A stretch of 64,000 nucleotides of DNA from Hyphomicrobiales bacterium (lineage in GTDB: Bacteria > Pseudomonadota > Alphaproteobacteria > Rhizobiales > Rhizobiaceae), in NCBI GenBank assembly GCA_900472485.1, contig UCII01000006.1:180754-244753 (forward strand), read 5' to 3'. Numbering within the stretch: the stretch's first letter is position 1; every line of letters begins with the position of its first letter. Made by a program: the position numbers and the translations under genes. This document shows, piece after piece, positions 35,305-43,349 of the stretch. Under the pieces are notes generated by a model. That model ran no database searches, was not told where the DNA came from, and was given only the letters and a program-made list of their open reading frames with translations.

Positions 35305-36438
35305 TCAGCGAGGATGAGCTCGGCCGCGGTGATTGGCAATGCGGACGTTGCCGATGAATTGCGCCGTCGCGGCCGCCCAGGAATAGTTGAGCGCCAGAGA
35401 GCGTGCAGCATCGCGGGAGCAGGACAGTGCGGCAAGGCAGGCTGTCGCCAGATCCGGGTCTACAACGCCGGCTGTCCTGTCTCCCCCCAGGATGTCCGCA
35501 GGCCCGGTAACCGGATAGGCGGCCACCGGAACGCCACTCGCGAGCGCTTCCAAAATGGCGTTGCCAAAGGTATCTGTCTTCGATGGAAAGACGAAGACGT
35601 CGGCCTGCGAATAGGCATGCGCCAGTTCCTCGCCGAATTTCGCTCCCAGAAAATGGACATCAGGATAGAGCTTCTGCAATTCCGCCCGCGCGGGGCCATC
35701 GCCCACCACCACTTTCGATCCAGGCAGGTCGAGAGCAAGGAAAGCGGGGAGGTTCTTTTCCAGCGCGACACGGCCGACCGTCATGAAAATCGGACGAGGC
35801 AGGCCGAAGGGGTTGTCGTCAAGTGGTTGGGGGCGGAAGAGGTGGGAATCGATCCCACGGCTCCAGGGCAGCAGATTGCGAATGCCGCGCAGTTTGAGCT
35901 CGCTCGCAAGGCTTGGTGTCGCCACCATGCAGCCGTAGCCCGCATTATGAAACCATTTGACGAAGGCATAGAGCCAGCTTTCCGGTATCGGCAAACGAGC
36001 AGCGACATATTCGGGAAATCGCGTGTGGTAACTGGTCGAAAACGGCATGCCGTTTCTCAGGCACCAGCGCCTTGCCGTGAGCCCGAGGGGACCCTCCGTG
36101 GCAATGTGGACATAAGTCGGCCGGAGTGCTTCTATTTTTGCCGCGATCTTGCGATAACTGGCGATCGATAGCCGGATTTCCGGATAGGTCGGGCAGGGGA
36201 TGTTGCGAAAGCCGTCCGGCGTGATCATCGAAACCTCGACGCCCATGCGCGTCAATTCCCGATTTGTGTTCTCGATAGAGCGAACGACACCGTTGACCTG
36301 TGGATGCCAGGCATCGCTGACGATGAGCAGCCGTTCGGGTACCGCGACAGGTGTCGCCGCCTGCGTCCAGGTGGTTTGATCGATGTCTGACAAGCGTTGC
36401 AACATGCCCAAAACAGTCCATCCGCACCGCATCCTCAT
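35305..36438 (-). CDS. Glycosyltransferase family 4, lipid or mannosyl glycosyltransferase type
   Basis: Up to 377 residues; ATG 36405 would give 366, and neither start has a clear ribosome site. It has the GT4 two-domain form: LLIVSDAWHPQVNGVVRSIE near the N terminus, then the donor-binding C-terminal domain with TVGRVALEKNLPAFL and the E-x7-E region SKTDTFGNAILEALASGVPV. It resembles mannosyl- and diacylglycerol glycosyltransferases such as MgtA and the rhizobial glycolipid enzymes. Donor and acceptor are not settled. Upstream is a short gap with a dispersed repeat, then the kinase gene on the same strand. Confidence 0.85.
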   Translation of the reverse strand: MRMRCGWTVLGMLQRLSDIDQTTWTQAATPVAVPERLLIVSDAWHPQVNGVVRSIENTNRELTRMGVEVSMITPDGFRNIPCPTYPEIRLSIASYRKIAAKIEALRPTYVHIATEGPLGLTARRWCLRNGMPFSTSYHTRFPEYVAARLPIPESWLYAFVKWFHNAGYGCMVATPSLASELKLRGIRNLLPWSRGIDSHLFRPQPLDDNPFGLPRPIFMTVGRVALEKNLPAFLALDLPGSKVVVGDGPARAELQKLYPDVHFLGAKFGEELAHAYSQADVFVFPSKTDTFGNAILEALASGVPVAAYPVTGPADILGGDRTAGVVDPDLATACLAALSCSRDAARSLALNYSWAAATAQFIGNVRIANHRGRAHPR

Positions 36439-36530
36439 GATGACGGTGCCAGCGATTGCGGTGCTTCAAACATGATTCCCGCGCCCACTCTATTGTGGGG
36501 GGTGTCCATGATGGAAATATTACAGCGTTT

Positions 36531-36580
36531 AGAGCGTGATGCCGAAAAGTGTAGGCGGTTTTGGGACGACATCACGCTCT
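36531..36580. repeat. Dispersed imperfect palindromic intergenic repeat, copy 2
   Basis: A 50-base imperfect palindrome with ends AGAGCGTGATG / CATCACGCTCT and inner GAAAAGTGTAGGCGGTTTT. It shares its core with the copy at 9757-9802. It lies in the 36439-36592 gap between the kinase gene and the glycosyltransferase. Confidence 0.68.
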
Positions 36581-36592
36581 ACTTCTTTGATG

Positions 36593-37513
36593 CTAGAGCC
36601 GGATGGATTTCAGCTTGTCGGGCGAGACGAGCGCACCGTATTCCTGAATGACCTTTGCGGCGATCTTGGCTGCGAAGCGAGCGGCAGCGACCGCATCCTG
36701 ATGCGGCAGATAGTGAGCCAGAAATGCGCCGTTGAAGCTGTCGCCGGCGCTTGTGGTGTCGACGACCTTGGCGACCTTGACCGCCGGAACGAGGGTTTCA
36801 TCGGTGCCGTCGCCGATGGTCGCGCCCTCGGCGCCGTTCTTGACGACGATCATCTGGGCTCCGTACTGCCGGTAACGGCGGATGGTGGCGGGAATCGAAT
36901 CGTCGCCGAAATGGATGGCTTCATCGTCGAAGCTCGGCATGACAAGCGTGCCGGCACGTGCGCCTTCCGAAATCATGGTGTGCATGGCGTCGAGGCTGGA
37001 CCACAGGCGAGGGCGCAGGTTCGGATCGAAGGCGACCAGCTTGCCGGCAGCCTTGGCGCGGCGCAGCTCCGCCAGAAGCGTGAAGGCGTCTTCGCGCGGC
37101 AGGATCGCCAGCGTGATGCCGGAGAAATAGAGAACGTCGGACGCCTCTATTGCTGCGCGCAGGGCATCGCCATCGGCGGCGAGCTGGCGAGCGGCGGAGC
37201 TGTCGCGCCAGTAACTGAAGGAGCGTTCGCCATCCTTCAGATTGATCATATAGAGGCCGGGAGTCTTGCCGCGCAGGCGGCGGATGCTGTCCGTACCGAT
37301 GCCGGCACCGCCCATGAAGGCGATCATTTCGTCGGACATGGCGTCGTCGCCGAGCACGGTGAAATAGTCGACCGACCAATCTGCCGGCAGGCAGGCGCGG
37401 GCATACCAGGCGGTGTTGAAGGTGTCGCCGGCAAAGCCCTTGCGCAGGTGCCCGTCGTCGGCCTGTGACAGTTCCACCATGCATTCGCCGATCGATAGAA
37501 AACGCCCGCCCAA
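36593..37513 (-). CDS. kdgK: PfkB family sugar kinase, KdgK type (2-keto-3-deoxygluconate kinase)
   Basis: About 306 residues if translation starts at TTG 37513, which has the strong site AGGAGG 4 bases before it; ATG codons at 37528 and 37546 lack a ribosome site. The chain then opens GGRFLSIGECMVEL. PfkB signatures are GFAGDTFNTAWYARACL near the N terminus and DTTSAGDSFNGAFLA near the C terminus with the catalytic Asp. KdgK phosphorylates 2-keto-3-deoxygluconate to KDPG in uronate and pectin breakdown; a related 2-keto sugar is possible. No other uronate genes are adjacent. Confidence 0.85.
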   Translation of the reverse strand: MGGRFLSIGECMVELSQADDGHLRKGFAGDTFNTAWYARACLPADWSVDYFTVLGDDAMSDEMIAFMGGAGIGTDSIRRLRGKTPGLYMINLKDGERSFSYWRDSSAARQLAADGDALRAAIEASDVLYFSGITLAILPREDAFTLLAELRRAKAAGKLVAFDPNLRPRLWSSLDAMHTMISEGARAGTLVMPSFDDEAIHFGDDSIPATIRRYRQYGAQMIVVKNGAEGATIGDGTDETLVPAVKVAKVVDTTSAGDSFNGAFLAHYLPHQDAVAAARFAAKIAAKVIQEYGALVSPDKLKSIRL

Positions 37514-37612
37514 GACTGCCTCCTGCATTTTGTCTTGGTGCTGCATACGCGCAAGCGGCGGCTGGGGCAAGGTGGACGGCGGCTGCCGCCGTCCACTTTT
37601 CCTGGACCTGAT

Positions 37613-38599
37613 TTACGGCCGATCCATGTGATAGCAGGCCGCGGTCTGGCCGGGGCGCACCTGCTCGGTCGGCGGCATCTTCGTGCGGCAGATATCCGTC
37701 GCCTTCCAGCAGCGGGGCGAGAAGACGCAGCCCGGCGGCGGATTGAGCGGCGAGGGCGGATCGCCCTGTAGGCGGATGCGCTCGCGGCCGCGTGCGAGCT
37801 TCGGGTCGGGGATCGGCGCGGCGGAGAATAGCGCCTGTGTATAGGGGTGGGCCGGATGGTCGAAGACCGTCGCGGCTTCACCGGCTTCCACCACCTTGCC
37901 GAGATAGAGCACCAGCACGTCGTCCGAGATCAGACGCACGACGGAGAGATCGTGGCTGATGAAGATCAGGGTAAGGCCGAACTCCTTGCGCAGGCGGCGC
38001 AGGAGCGTGATGACCTGTCCTTGGATCGAGACGTCGAGGGCCGAAACCGGCTCATCGCAGATGATAAGCTTCGGCCGGGTGATGACGGCGCGGGCAATGC
38101 CGATGCGTTGCGCCTGTCCGCCCGAGAATTCGTGCGGGTAGCGGTTGATCATCTCCGGAACGAGGCCGACGGCCGCCATGATCTCGCGAACGCGATCCTG
38201 CCGCTCAGCGCGGGTCAGTTTCGGTTCAAAGACGGTCAGCGGCTCGGCGATGATGTCACCCACGGTCATGCGCGGATCGAGCGAGGCGATCGGATCCTGG
38301 AAGATGATCTGCATGTCGCGGCGGGCGGCGCGCATTTCCTCTTCGGTGAGATCGAGCAGGTTGCCGCCTTGCCAGAGGATGCGGCCCTTCTGCGCCTTGA
38401 TCAGCCGCAGGATCGAGCGGCCGAGCGTGGACTTGCCGCAGCCGGATTCGCCGACGATGCCGAGCGTGCGTCCGGTCTTCAGCTCGAAGCTGACATCGTT
38501 GACCGCAGTCAGGATCAGCGGCGGCTTGAAGAAGGATTTCGACGGCAGCTCGAATTCGGTCGTCAGATGCTCGACCTTCAGAAGCGTTTGCTCAGCCAT
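37613..38599 (-). CDS. oppF: Oligopeptide ABC transporter ATP-binding protein OppF
   Basis: 328 residues from ATG 38599, overlapping the oppD end by 8 bases. Walker A GESGCGKST, Q-loop IIFQDPIASLDPR, signature FSGGQAQRIGIARA, Walker B LIICDEPVSALD and the H-loop ISHDLSV are all present. The C-terminal oligopeptide-transporter extension has the Cys cluster GCVFSPRCWKATDIC and CYHM, which binds an Fe-S cluster in this subfamily. It energises uptake with OppD. Last gene of oppABCDF. Confidence 0.94.
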   Translation of the reverse strand: MAEQTLLKVEHLTTEFELPSKSFFKPPLILTAVNDVSFELKTGRTLGIVGESGCGKSTLGRSILRLIKAQKGRILWQGGNLLDLTEEEMRAARRDMQIIFQDPIASLDPRMTVGDIIAEPLTVFEPKLTRAERQDRVREIMAAVGLVPEMINRYPHEFSGGQAQRIGIARAVITRPKLIICDEPVSALDVSIQGQVITLLRRLRKEFGLTLIFISHDLSVVRLISDDVLVLYLGKVVEAGEAATVFDHPAHPYTQALFSAAPIPDPKLARGRERIRLQGDPPSPLNPPPGCVFSPRCWKATDICRTKMPPTEQVRPGQTAACYHMDRP

Positions 38600-39587
38600 G
38601 GACGAGGCTCCGTTCCTGATTAGCCGAAAGGGGGTGGAAGCAGGCCGCGCAACGGCGTGGCGCCAGCGGATCGAGCGGCGGCGCCGCGTCGAGACAGTCG
38701 TCCTGCACATGGGCGCAGCGCGGCGAGAAGGCGCAGCCGCGCGGCAGGTGCATCAGGTTGGGCGGCCGTCCGGGGATGACGGTGAGATCGTCGACATCCT
38801 GATCCGGCCGCGGGATCGCCGAGTGAAGCGCCGCCGTATAGGGATGAGCCGGATTTTCGAAAAGCTCCTCCACCGGCGCTTCCTCGACGATGCGACCGGC
38901 ATACATGACGGCAACGCGGTCGGCGAGGCCGGCGACGACGCCGAGGTCATGGGTGATCATGATGAGCGCCGTATGCATTTCCGCCGTCAGCTCATTGAAG
39001 AGATCGAGGATCTGGGCCTGGATCGTCACGTCGAGTGCCGTCGTCGGCTCATCGGCGATGAGGAGCTTCGGCTTGGTCAGCAGCGCCATGGCGATGACGA
39101 TGCGCTGGCGCATGCCGCCCGAAAGCTCGTGCGGATAGAGGTTGAAGCGGCGCGTCGGGTCGGGAATGCCGACACGCTTCAGCATGTCGAGCGCCGCTGC
39201 CGAAGCTGCGCGCGCTGTCAGGCCACCATGGACCTCGAGCTGCTCCGTCAGCTGCCGCGAGATGCGCAACGACGGGTTAAGCGCGGTCATCGGGTCCTGG
39301 AAGACCATGGCCATGTCCTTGCCGCGCACATGGTCGAGCTCGCGCGGCTTCAGCGTCAGCAGATCCTTGCCGTCGAGCAGCGCCTGGCCGCTGGTGCGGC
39401 CGTTTTTGGCGAGCAGGCCCATCAGGCCGAGGAAAGTCTGGCTCTTGCCGGAGCCAGACTCGCCGACGATGGCGATGCGCTCACCGCGGCCGATCTTGAG
39501 GTTCATCTTCGAGACCGCGGCCACTTCGCCTTCAGGCGTGCGGAAGGTGATCGAATAGTCTTTGAGTTCGAGAAGTGTTTCTGTCAT
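38592..39587 (-). CDS. oppD: Oligopeptide ABC transporter ATP-binding protein OppD
   Basis: 331 residues from ATG 39587, one base after the oppC stop. Walker A is GESGSGKSQ, the Gln form typical of OppD, with Q-loop MVFQDPMTALNP, signature LSGGMRQRIVIAMA and Walker B LLIADEPTTALD. The C-terminal extension carries RGCAFSPRCAHVQDDC. It pairs with OppF at the inner membrane. Confidence 0.94.
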   Translation of the reverse strand: MTETLLELKDYSITFRTPEGEVAAVSKMNLKIGRGERIAIVGESGSGKSQTFLGLMGLLAKNGRTSGQALLDGKDLLTLKPRELDHVRGKDMAMVFQDPMTALNPSLRISRQLTEQLEVHGGLTARAASAAALDMLKRVGIPDPTRRFNLYPHELSGGMRQRIVIAMALLTKPKLLIADEPTTALDVTIQAQILDLFNELTAEMHTALIMITHDLGVVAGLADRVAVMYAGRIVEEAPVEELFENPAHPYTAALHSAIPRPDQDVDDLTVIPGRPPNLMHLPRGCAFSPRCAHVQDDCLDAAPPLDPLAPRRCAACFHPLSANQERSLVHG

Positions 39588-39588
39588 G

Positions 39589-40506
39589 TCAGCGATCCTT
39601 CGGATCGAATGCGTCGCGCAGACCATCGCCGATGAAGAGCAGGCTCATCAGCAGCGCGACCAGGAAACCGGCCGGGAAGAACAACAGCCACGGCGTCGTC
39701 TCCATGCCGGCCGACCCTTCGGCAATCAGCGTACCGAGAGAGGTCAGCGGCTCCTGAACGCCGAAACCGAGATAGGAGAGGAAGCTCTCCGTCGCGATGA
39801 TTTCCGGGATGGTGAGCGTGGCGTAGATGACGACCGGGCCGACGAGGTTCGGCACGATGTGTTTCAGGATGATCTTAAACGACCGCTGCCCCGACGCGCG
39901 GGCGGCCTCGATGAATTCCCGCTGCTTGATCGACAGGGTCTGTCCGCGCACGATGCGGGCCATGGTGAGCCATTCGAGCGCACCGATCGCCGCAAACAGC
40001 AGATAGACATTGCGGCCGAAGATCACCATCAGCAGGATGACGAAGAGGACGTAGGGCAGGGCGTACATGATATCGACGAAGCGCATCATGATCGCATCGA
40101 CGCGACCGCCGAAATAACCGGCAACGGCGCCGTAGAGCACGCCGATGACGACCGAGACGAGGGTGGCGACAAGTGCGACCGTAAGCGAGACGCGGGTGCC
40201 GTAGAGCGTGCGTGCCAGCAGGTCGCGGCCGTTGCCGTCGGTGCCGAAATAATGGCCGGCGGCGAAGTCCGGAGCACCTCGGAACGACGTCCAGTCCGGA
40301 TCCTCGTAGTTGAAGGGCAGGAAATACGGGCCGAATATGGCGATCAGAACCAGCACGGCCAGTATGACCAGCGAAAGTGCCGCCGCCTTGTTGCGCAGGA
40401 GACGACGCATCGCGTCGCCGGTGAGGGATCGCCCCTTTGGTGCGAGTCCTTCTGCCGAAAGCAATTCCGCTTCCAGCAATTCTCTCTTGGCGGAATTGAG
40501 GATCAT
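39589..40506 (-). CDS. oppC: Oligopeptide ABC transporter permease OppC
   Basis: 305 residues with six membrane segments, a cytoplasmic N terminus of about 40 residues, and the permease EAA loop EFIEAARASGQRSFKIILKH near residue 200. The ATG overlaps the oppB stop in ATGA (40503-40506). It forms the translocation channel with OppB. Confidence 0.93.
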   Translation of the reverse strand: MILNSAKRELLEAELLSAEGLAPKGRSLTGDAMRRLLRNKAAALSLVILAVLVLIAIFGPYFLPFNYEDPDWTSFRGAPDFAAGHYFGTDGNGRDLLARTLYGTRVSLTVALVATLVSVVIGVLYGAVAGYFGGRVDAIMMRFVDIMYALPYVLFVILLMVIFGRNVYLLFAAIGALEWLTMARIVRGQTLSIKQREFIEAARASGQRSFKIILKHIVPNLVGPVVIYATLTIPEIIATESFLSYLGFGVQEPLTSLGTLIAEGSAGMETTPWLLFFPAGFLVALLMSLLFIGDGLRDAFDPKDR

Positions 40507-41426
40507 CGCATTCTCACTTTGGGGTCGAGCCAGGCATAGGCGATGTCGACCAGCAGGTTGAGGACCACGATCAGGACCATGTAGAAAACGACCGTGCCGA
40601 GAACCATGCCGTAATCGCGGTTGAGCGCTGCGCCGACGAAGTAGCGGCCAACGCCGGGGAGGCCGAAGATGCTTTCGACCACCAGCGAGCCGGTGAGGAG
40701 GTAACTTGCCGCGGGTCCGAGATAGGAGACGACGGGCATCATGGCCGGCTTCAGCGCGTGGCGCAGGATCGTCAGCCGCGGGCCGATACCCTTGGCCTTG
40801 GCGGTGCGGATGAAGTTCTGGCTCATTACCTCGATCATCGAGCCTCGCATCAGGCGAGAGATGCGAGCCGCGTGCGGCAGGGTCAGGACGATGATGGGCA
40901 GGATCAGGAACTTGATCGAGCCGTCGCCCCAGCCGCCGACCGGCAGCCAGCCGAGCGTATTGCCGAAGATGAGCTGCAGGATGGGGGCGATGAGGAAGCT
41001 CGGCATGACCAGGCCGATGAGGAGGCCGCCGCCCAGCCAGTAATCGGCCGCGCGGTTCTGATAGAGCGCCCCGAGACAGCCTATGAAGACGCCGACGACA
41101 GTCGCGAGCACGAAGGCGGAGCCGCCGATGGTCAACGTATAGGGGAAGCCGGACATGATCTGCTGGGTGACGGTGAAGTCCTGATTGGCGAAGGAGGGGC
41201 CAAGGTCGCCCTTCATGACGTCGCCGACATAGATCAGGTATTGCTCAACCAGGGGCTTGTCGAGGTTGTAGTGAGCCGCGAGGTTGGCTTTGACTTCCGG
41301 CGGCAATGGCCTTTCGCCATCGAAGGGGCCGCCGGGAGCGAGGCGCAGAATGAAAAAGCACACTGTCACGGCAATCCACAAGACGGGGATTGTCGACAGC
41401 AAACGACGGAGAGCGTAGCCAAACAT
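40503..41426 (-). CDS. oppB: Oligopeptide ABC transporter permease OppB
   Basis: 307 residues from ATG 41426 (MFGYALRRLLSTIPVLWIAV). Six membrane segments, the OppB N-terminal loop RLAPGGPFDGERPLPPEV and the EAA loop NFIRTAKAKGIGPRLTILRH. A strong hairpin lies between this gene and oppA, so its level may be lower than the binding protein. Confidence 0.93.
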   Translation of the reverse strand: MFGYALRRLLSTIPVLWIAVTVCFFILRLAPGGPFDGERPLPPEVKANLAAHYNLDKPLVEQYLIYVGDVMKGDLGPSFANQDFTVTQQIMSGFPYTLTIGGSAFVLATVVGVFIGCLGALYQNRAADYWLGGGLLIGLVMPSFLIAPILQLIFGNTLGWLPVGGWGDGSIKFLILPIIVLTLPHAARISRLMRGSMIEVMSQNFIRTAKAKGIGPRLTILRHALKPAMMPVVSYLGPAASYLLTGSLVVESIFGLPGVGRYFVGAALNRDYGMVLGTVVFYMVLIVVLNLLVDIAYAWLDPKVRMR

Positions 41427-41436
41427 GATCTTAGAC

Positions 41437-41468
41437 GGCTCCCTCCCGGTTGTGTCCGGGAGGGAGCC
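41437..41468 (-). other. Strong intercistronic hairpin between oppA and oppB
   Basis: A perfect 13-base GC-rich stem, GGCTCCCTCCCGG (41437-41449) and CCGGGAGGGAGCC (41456-41468), with a 6-base loop. It starts 9 bases after the oppA stop and ends 10 bases before oppB. No T run follows, so partial attenuation or 3'-end protection of oppA mRNA is more likely than full termination. Confidence 0.8.
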
Positions 41469-41477
41469 TGTTCCCAA

Positions 41478-43058
41478 TTATTCTTTGATCGACAGCCAAC
41501 GCGTACGGTGGATGTCCTGGATATTGTCGACGAAGCCCTGGACCTTCGGGGCGACGATGTTCTGGGAAACGTAGTAGTAGATCGGGATCGCGGCGCTGTC
41601 GTCGAGGGCCAGCTGTTCGGCCTTCTTGTAGATCTCGGCGCGCTTCTTCAGATCGATCTCTTCATTGCCCTGCTTGATCAGAGCATCGTAGTCCTTGTTG
41701 CTCCAACGGCCGTAGTTCATCTCGACGCCGGTAGACAGCAGGTTCAGGAAGTTGATCGGGTCGTTGTAGTCGGCGAGCCAGCCGGCACGGCCGATCTGCA
41801 CCTCGCCGCGCTGCATTTCATCGTAATGCACCTTGGTTTCGGTGTTGTAGAGCTCGATATCGACGCCGAGCGGCTTCCACATGGCGGCGATCGCAACGGC
41901 GATGCGTTTGTGGTTGTCGTTGGTGTTGTAGCGCAGCTGAGCCTTCAAGGGATGATCGGGGCCGAAGCCGGCTTCCTTCAGAAGCTTCTTTGCTTCTTCG
42001 ACCTTCTGCTTGTAGGGCTCATCCTTCCAGCTGACATAGGCCGGCTCGCCATAATTGGCGGTGCCCGGCGGGACCCAGGAATACATCGGCAGTTCACCGG
42101 TGCCGAGGATCTTCGGGCCGATGACTTCGCGGTTGACGGCCATGGAGAGAGCCTGACGCACGCGCTTGTCGTTGAAGGGCGGCTTGGTGGCGTTCATGAC
42201 GTAATAGTAGGTGCCAAGGAACGGCACCACATGCGCCTGACCAGGAAGATTCTTCTGGATCCAGTCATACTGATCGGCCGGGAACGAGGTCAGAATATCG
42301 AATTCGCCGGCACGATAGCGCTTCAGGGCAGCGGCCTGATCTTCCAGCGTGTAATAGTTGACGTTGTCGATCTTGATATCCTTGGCGCCGTAATACTGGT
42401 CACTCTTGACCATGCTGACATGCGAACCGGGCACCCATTCGGTGGGCTTGTAAGGGCCGTTGGTGACGATGTTGCCGATCTTGACCCACTGGTCGCCCTT
42501 GGCTTCAACGACATGCTTCGGCAGCGGATAGGCCGTGTAGTGCATCAGAGCGTTGAGGAAGTAAGGTGTCGGGTTTTCAAGCGTGATTTCGAGAGTCTTG
42601 TCATCGATCGCCTTGACGCCGAGCTGGGTCAGATCCTTGATCTCGCCCTTGTTGATCTTTTCCGCGTTCCGGATCGTGTACTGCAGATAGGCGTATTGCG
42701 CGGCGGTCTTCGGGTCCATCAGGCGCTGGAAAGCAAAGACGAAGTCCTGAGCCGTCACCGGCTGGCCATCGGACCACTTGATGCCGTCGCGAAGCTTGAA
42801 GGTATAGACCTTCTGGTCGGGCGAAATGGTCCAGCTTGCAGCCTGGCCGGGTATCGGGTTGTCCTTGGGATCTTCGGTCACCAGCCCTTCGAAGATATCG
42901 CCGTCGATACGGTTTTCCCAATCGCCGGAAATTTTTTGCGGATCGAGCGAAGTCGGGTCGCCGCCGTTGTGGATATTGAGGGTCGCGGCATGCGCGGAAA
43001 CGCTCAATATCGTGCTGACGAAAGCCGCAGCGATAAATTTTCTGGTGATATGCGCCAT
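41478..43058 (-). CDS. oppA: Periplasmic oligopeptide-binding protein OppA
   Basis: 526 residues from ATG 43058, with AAGGTGG 8 bases upstream. The signal peptide ends near VSAHA-ATLNIHNGGDP. The SBP_bac_5 pattern is clear: GDPTSLDPQKISGDWENRI, the YTFKLRDGIKWSDGQPVTAQ segment, and NTNDNHKRIAVAIAAMWKPLG. It captures peptides in the periplasm for OppBCDF. First gene of the operon and divergent from the alpha-glucosidase gene. Confidence 0.94.
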   Translation of the reverse strand: MAHITRKFIAAAFVSTILSVSAHAATLNIHNGGDPTSLDPQKISGDWENRIDGDIFEGLVTEDPKDNPIPGQAASWTISPDQKVYTFKLRDGIKWSDGQPVTAQDFVFAFQRLMDPKTAAQYAYLQYTIRNAEKINKGEIKDLTQLGVKAIDDKTLEITLENPTPYFLNALMHYTAYPLPKHVVEAKGDQWVKIGNIVTNGPYKPTEWVPGSHVSMVKSDQYYGAKDIKIDNVNYYTLEDQAAALKRYRAGEFDILTSFPADQYDWIQKNLPGQAHVVPFLGTYYYVMNATKPPFNDKRVRQALSMAVNREVIGPKILGTGELPMYSWVPPGTANYGEPAYVSWKDEPYKQKVEEAKKLLKEAGFGPDHPLKAQLRYNTNDNHKRIAVAIAAMWKPLGVDIELYNTETKVHYDEMQRGEVQIGRAGWLADYNDPINFLNLLSTGVEMNYGRWSNKDYDALIKQGNEEIDLKKRAEIYKKAEQLALDDSAAIPIYYYVSQNIVAPKVQGFVDNIQDIHRTRWLSIKE

Positions 43059-43120
43059 ATGTTTTCCCACCTTTCTGGAGTTCTTGTCCTTGTTTTACAA
43101 GGGTGTTTTTGATCCGCAGG

Positions 43121-43140
43121 TGACCTGTACGTGCAGGTCA
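43121..43140. promoter_or_regulatory. 20-base near-palindrome between oppA and the alpha-glucosidase gene
   Basis: TGACCTGTACGTGCAGGTCA has 7-base arms TGACCTG/CAGGTCA and a self-complementary ACGT centre; one pair is mismatched. It is 63 bases upstream of oppA and 210 upstream of the glucosidase, in a 291-base divergent gap. Operator role is inferred; the regulator is unknown. The rest of the gap is AT-rich without a supported gene. Confidence 0.5.
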
Positions 43141-43349
43141 ATGCGCGAAGTTATCGAAAGCGACGTCGCTTTCAAGTTAAAAAAAGTCGGGCATGCTTAG
43201 CGTGTGAACTTTCATATTCACAAAACTCTAAAATTGATACTGCGAATTTATCGCCCGGAGGTTGGGTTTGGCAGCCTGGCCGATTGCGACTTGCCGCCTG
43301 CGCCCGAGTGTGCAAACTGGCAGGCCTTGTGCGATATCGAGGCAGTTTG

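Noticed and set aside
40758..43112. Long open frame of 784 codons antisense to oppB and oppA
   Set aside because: It crosses two real genes and the hairpin between them, and its composition (runs of Asp, Val, Gly, His) is that of an antisense shadow.
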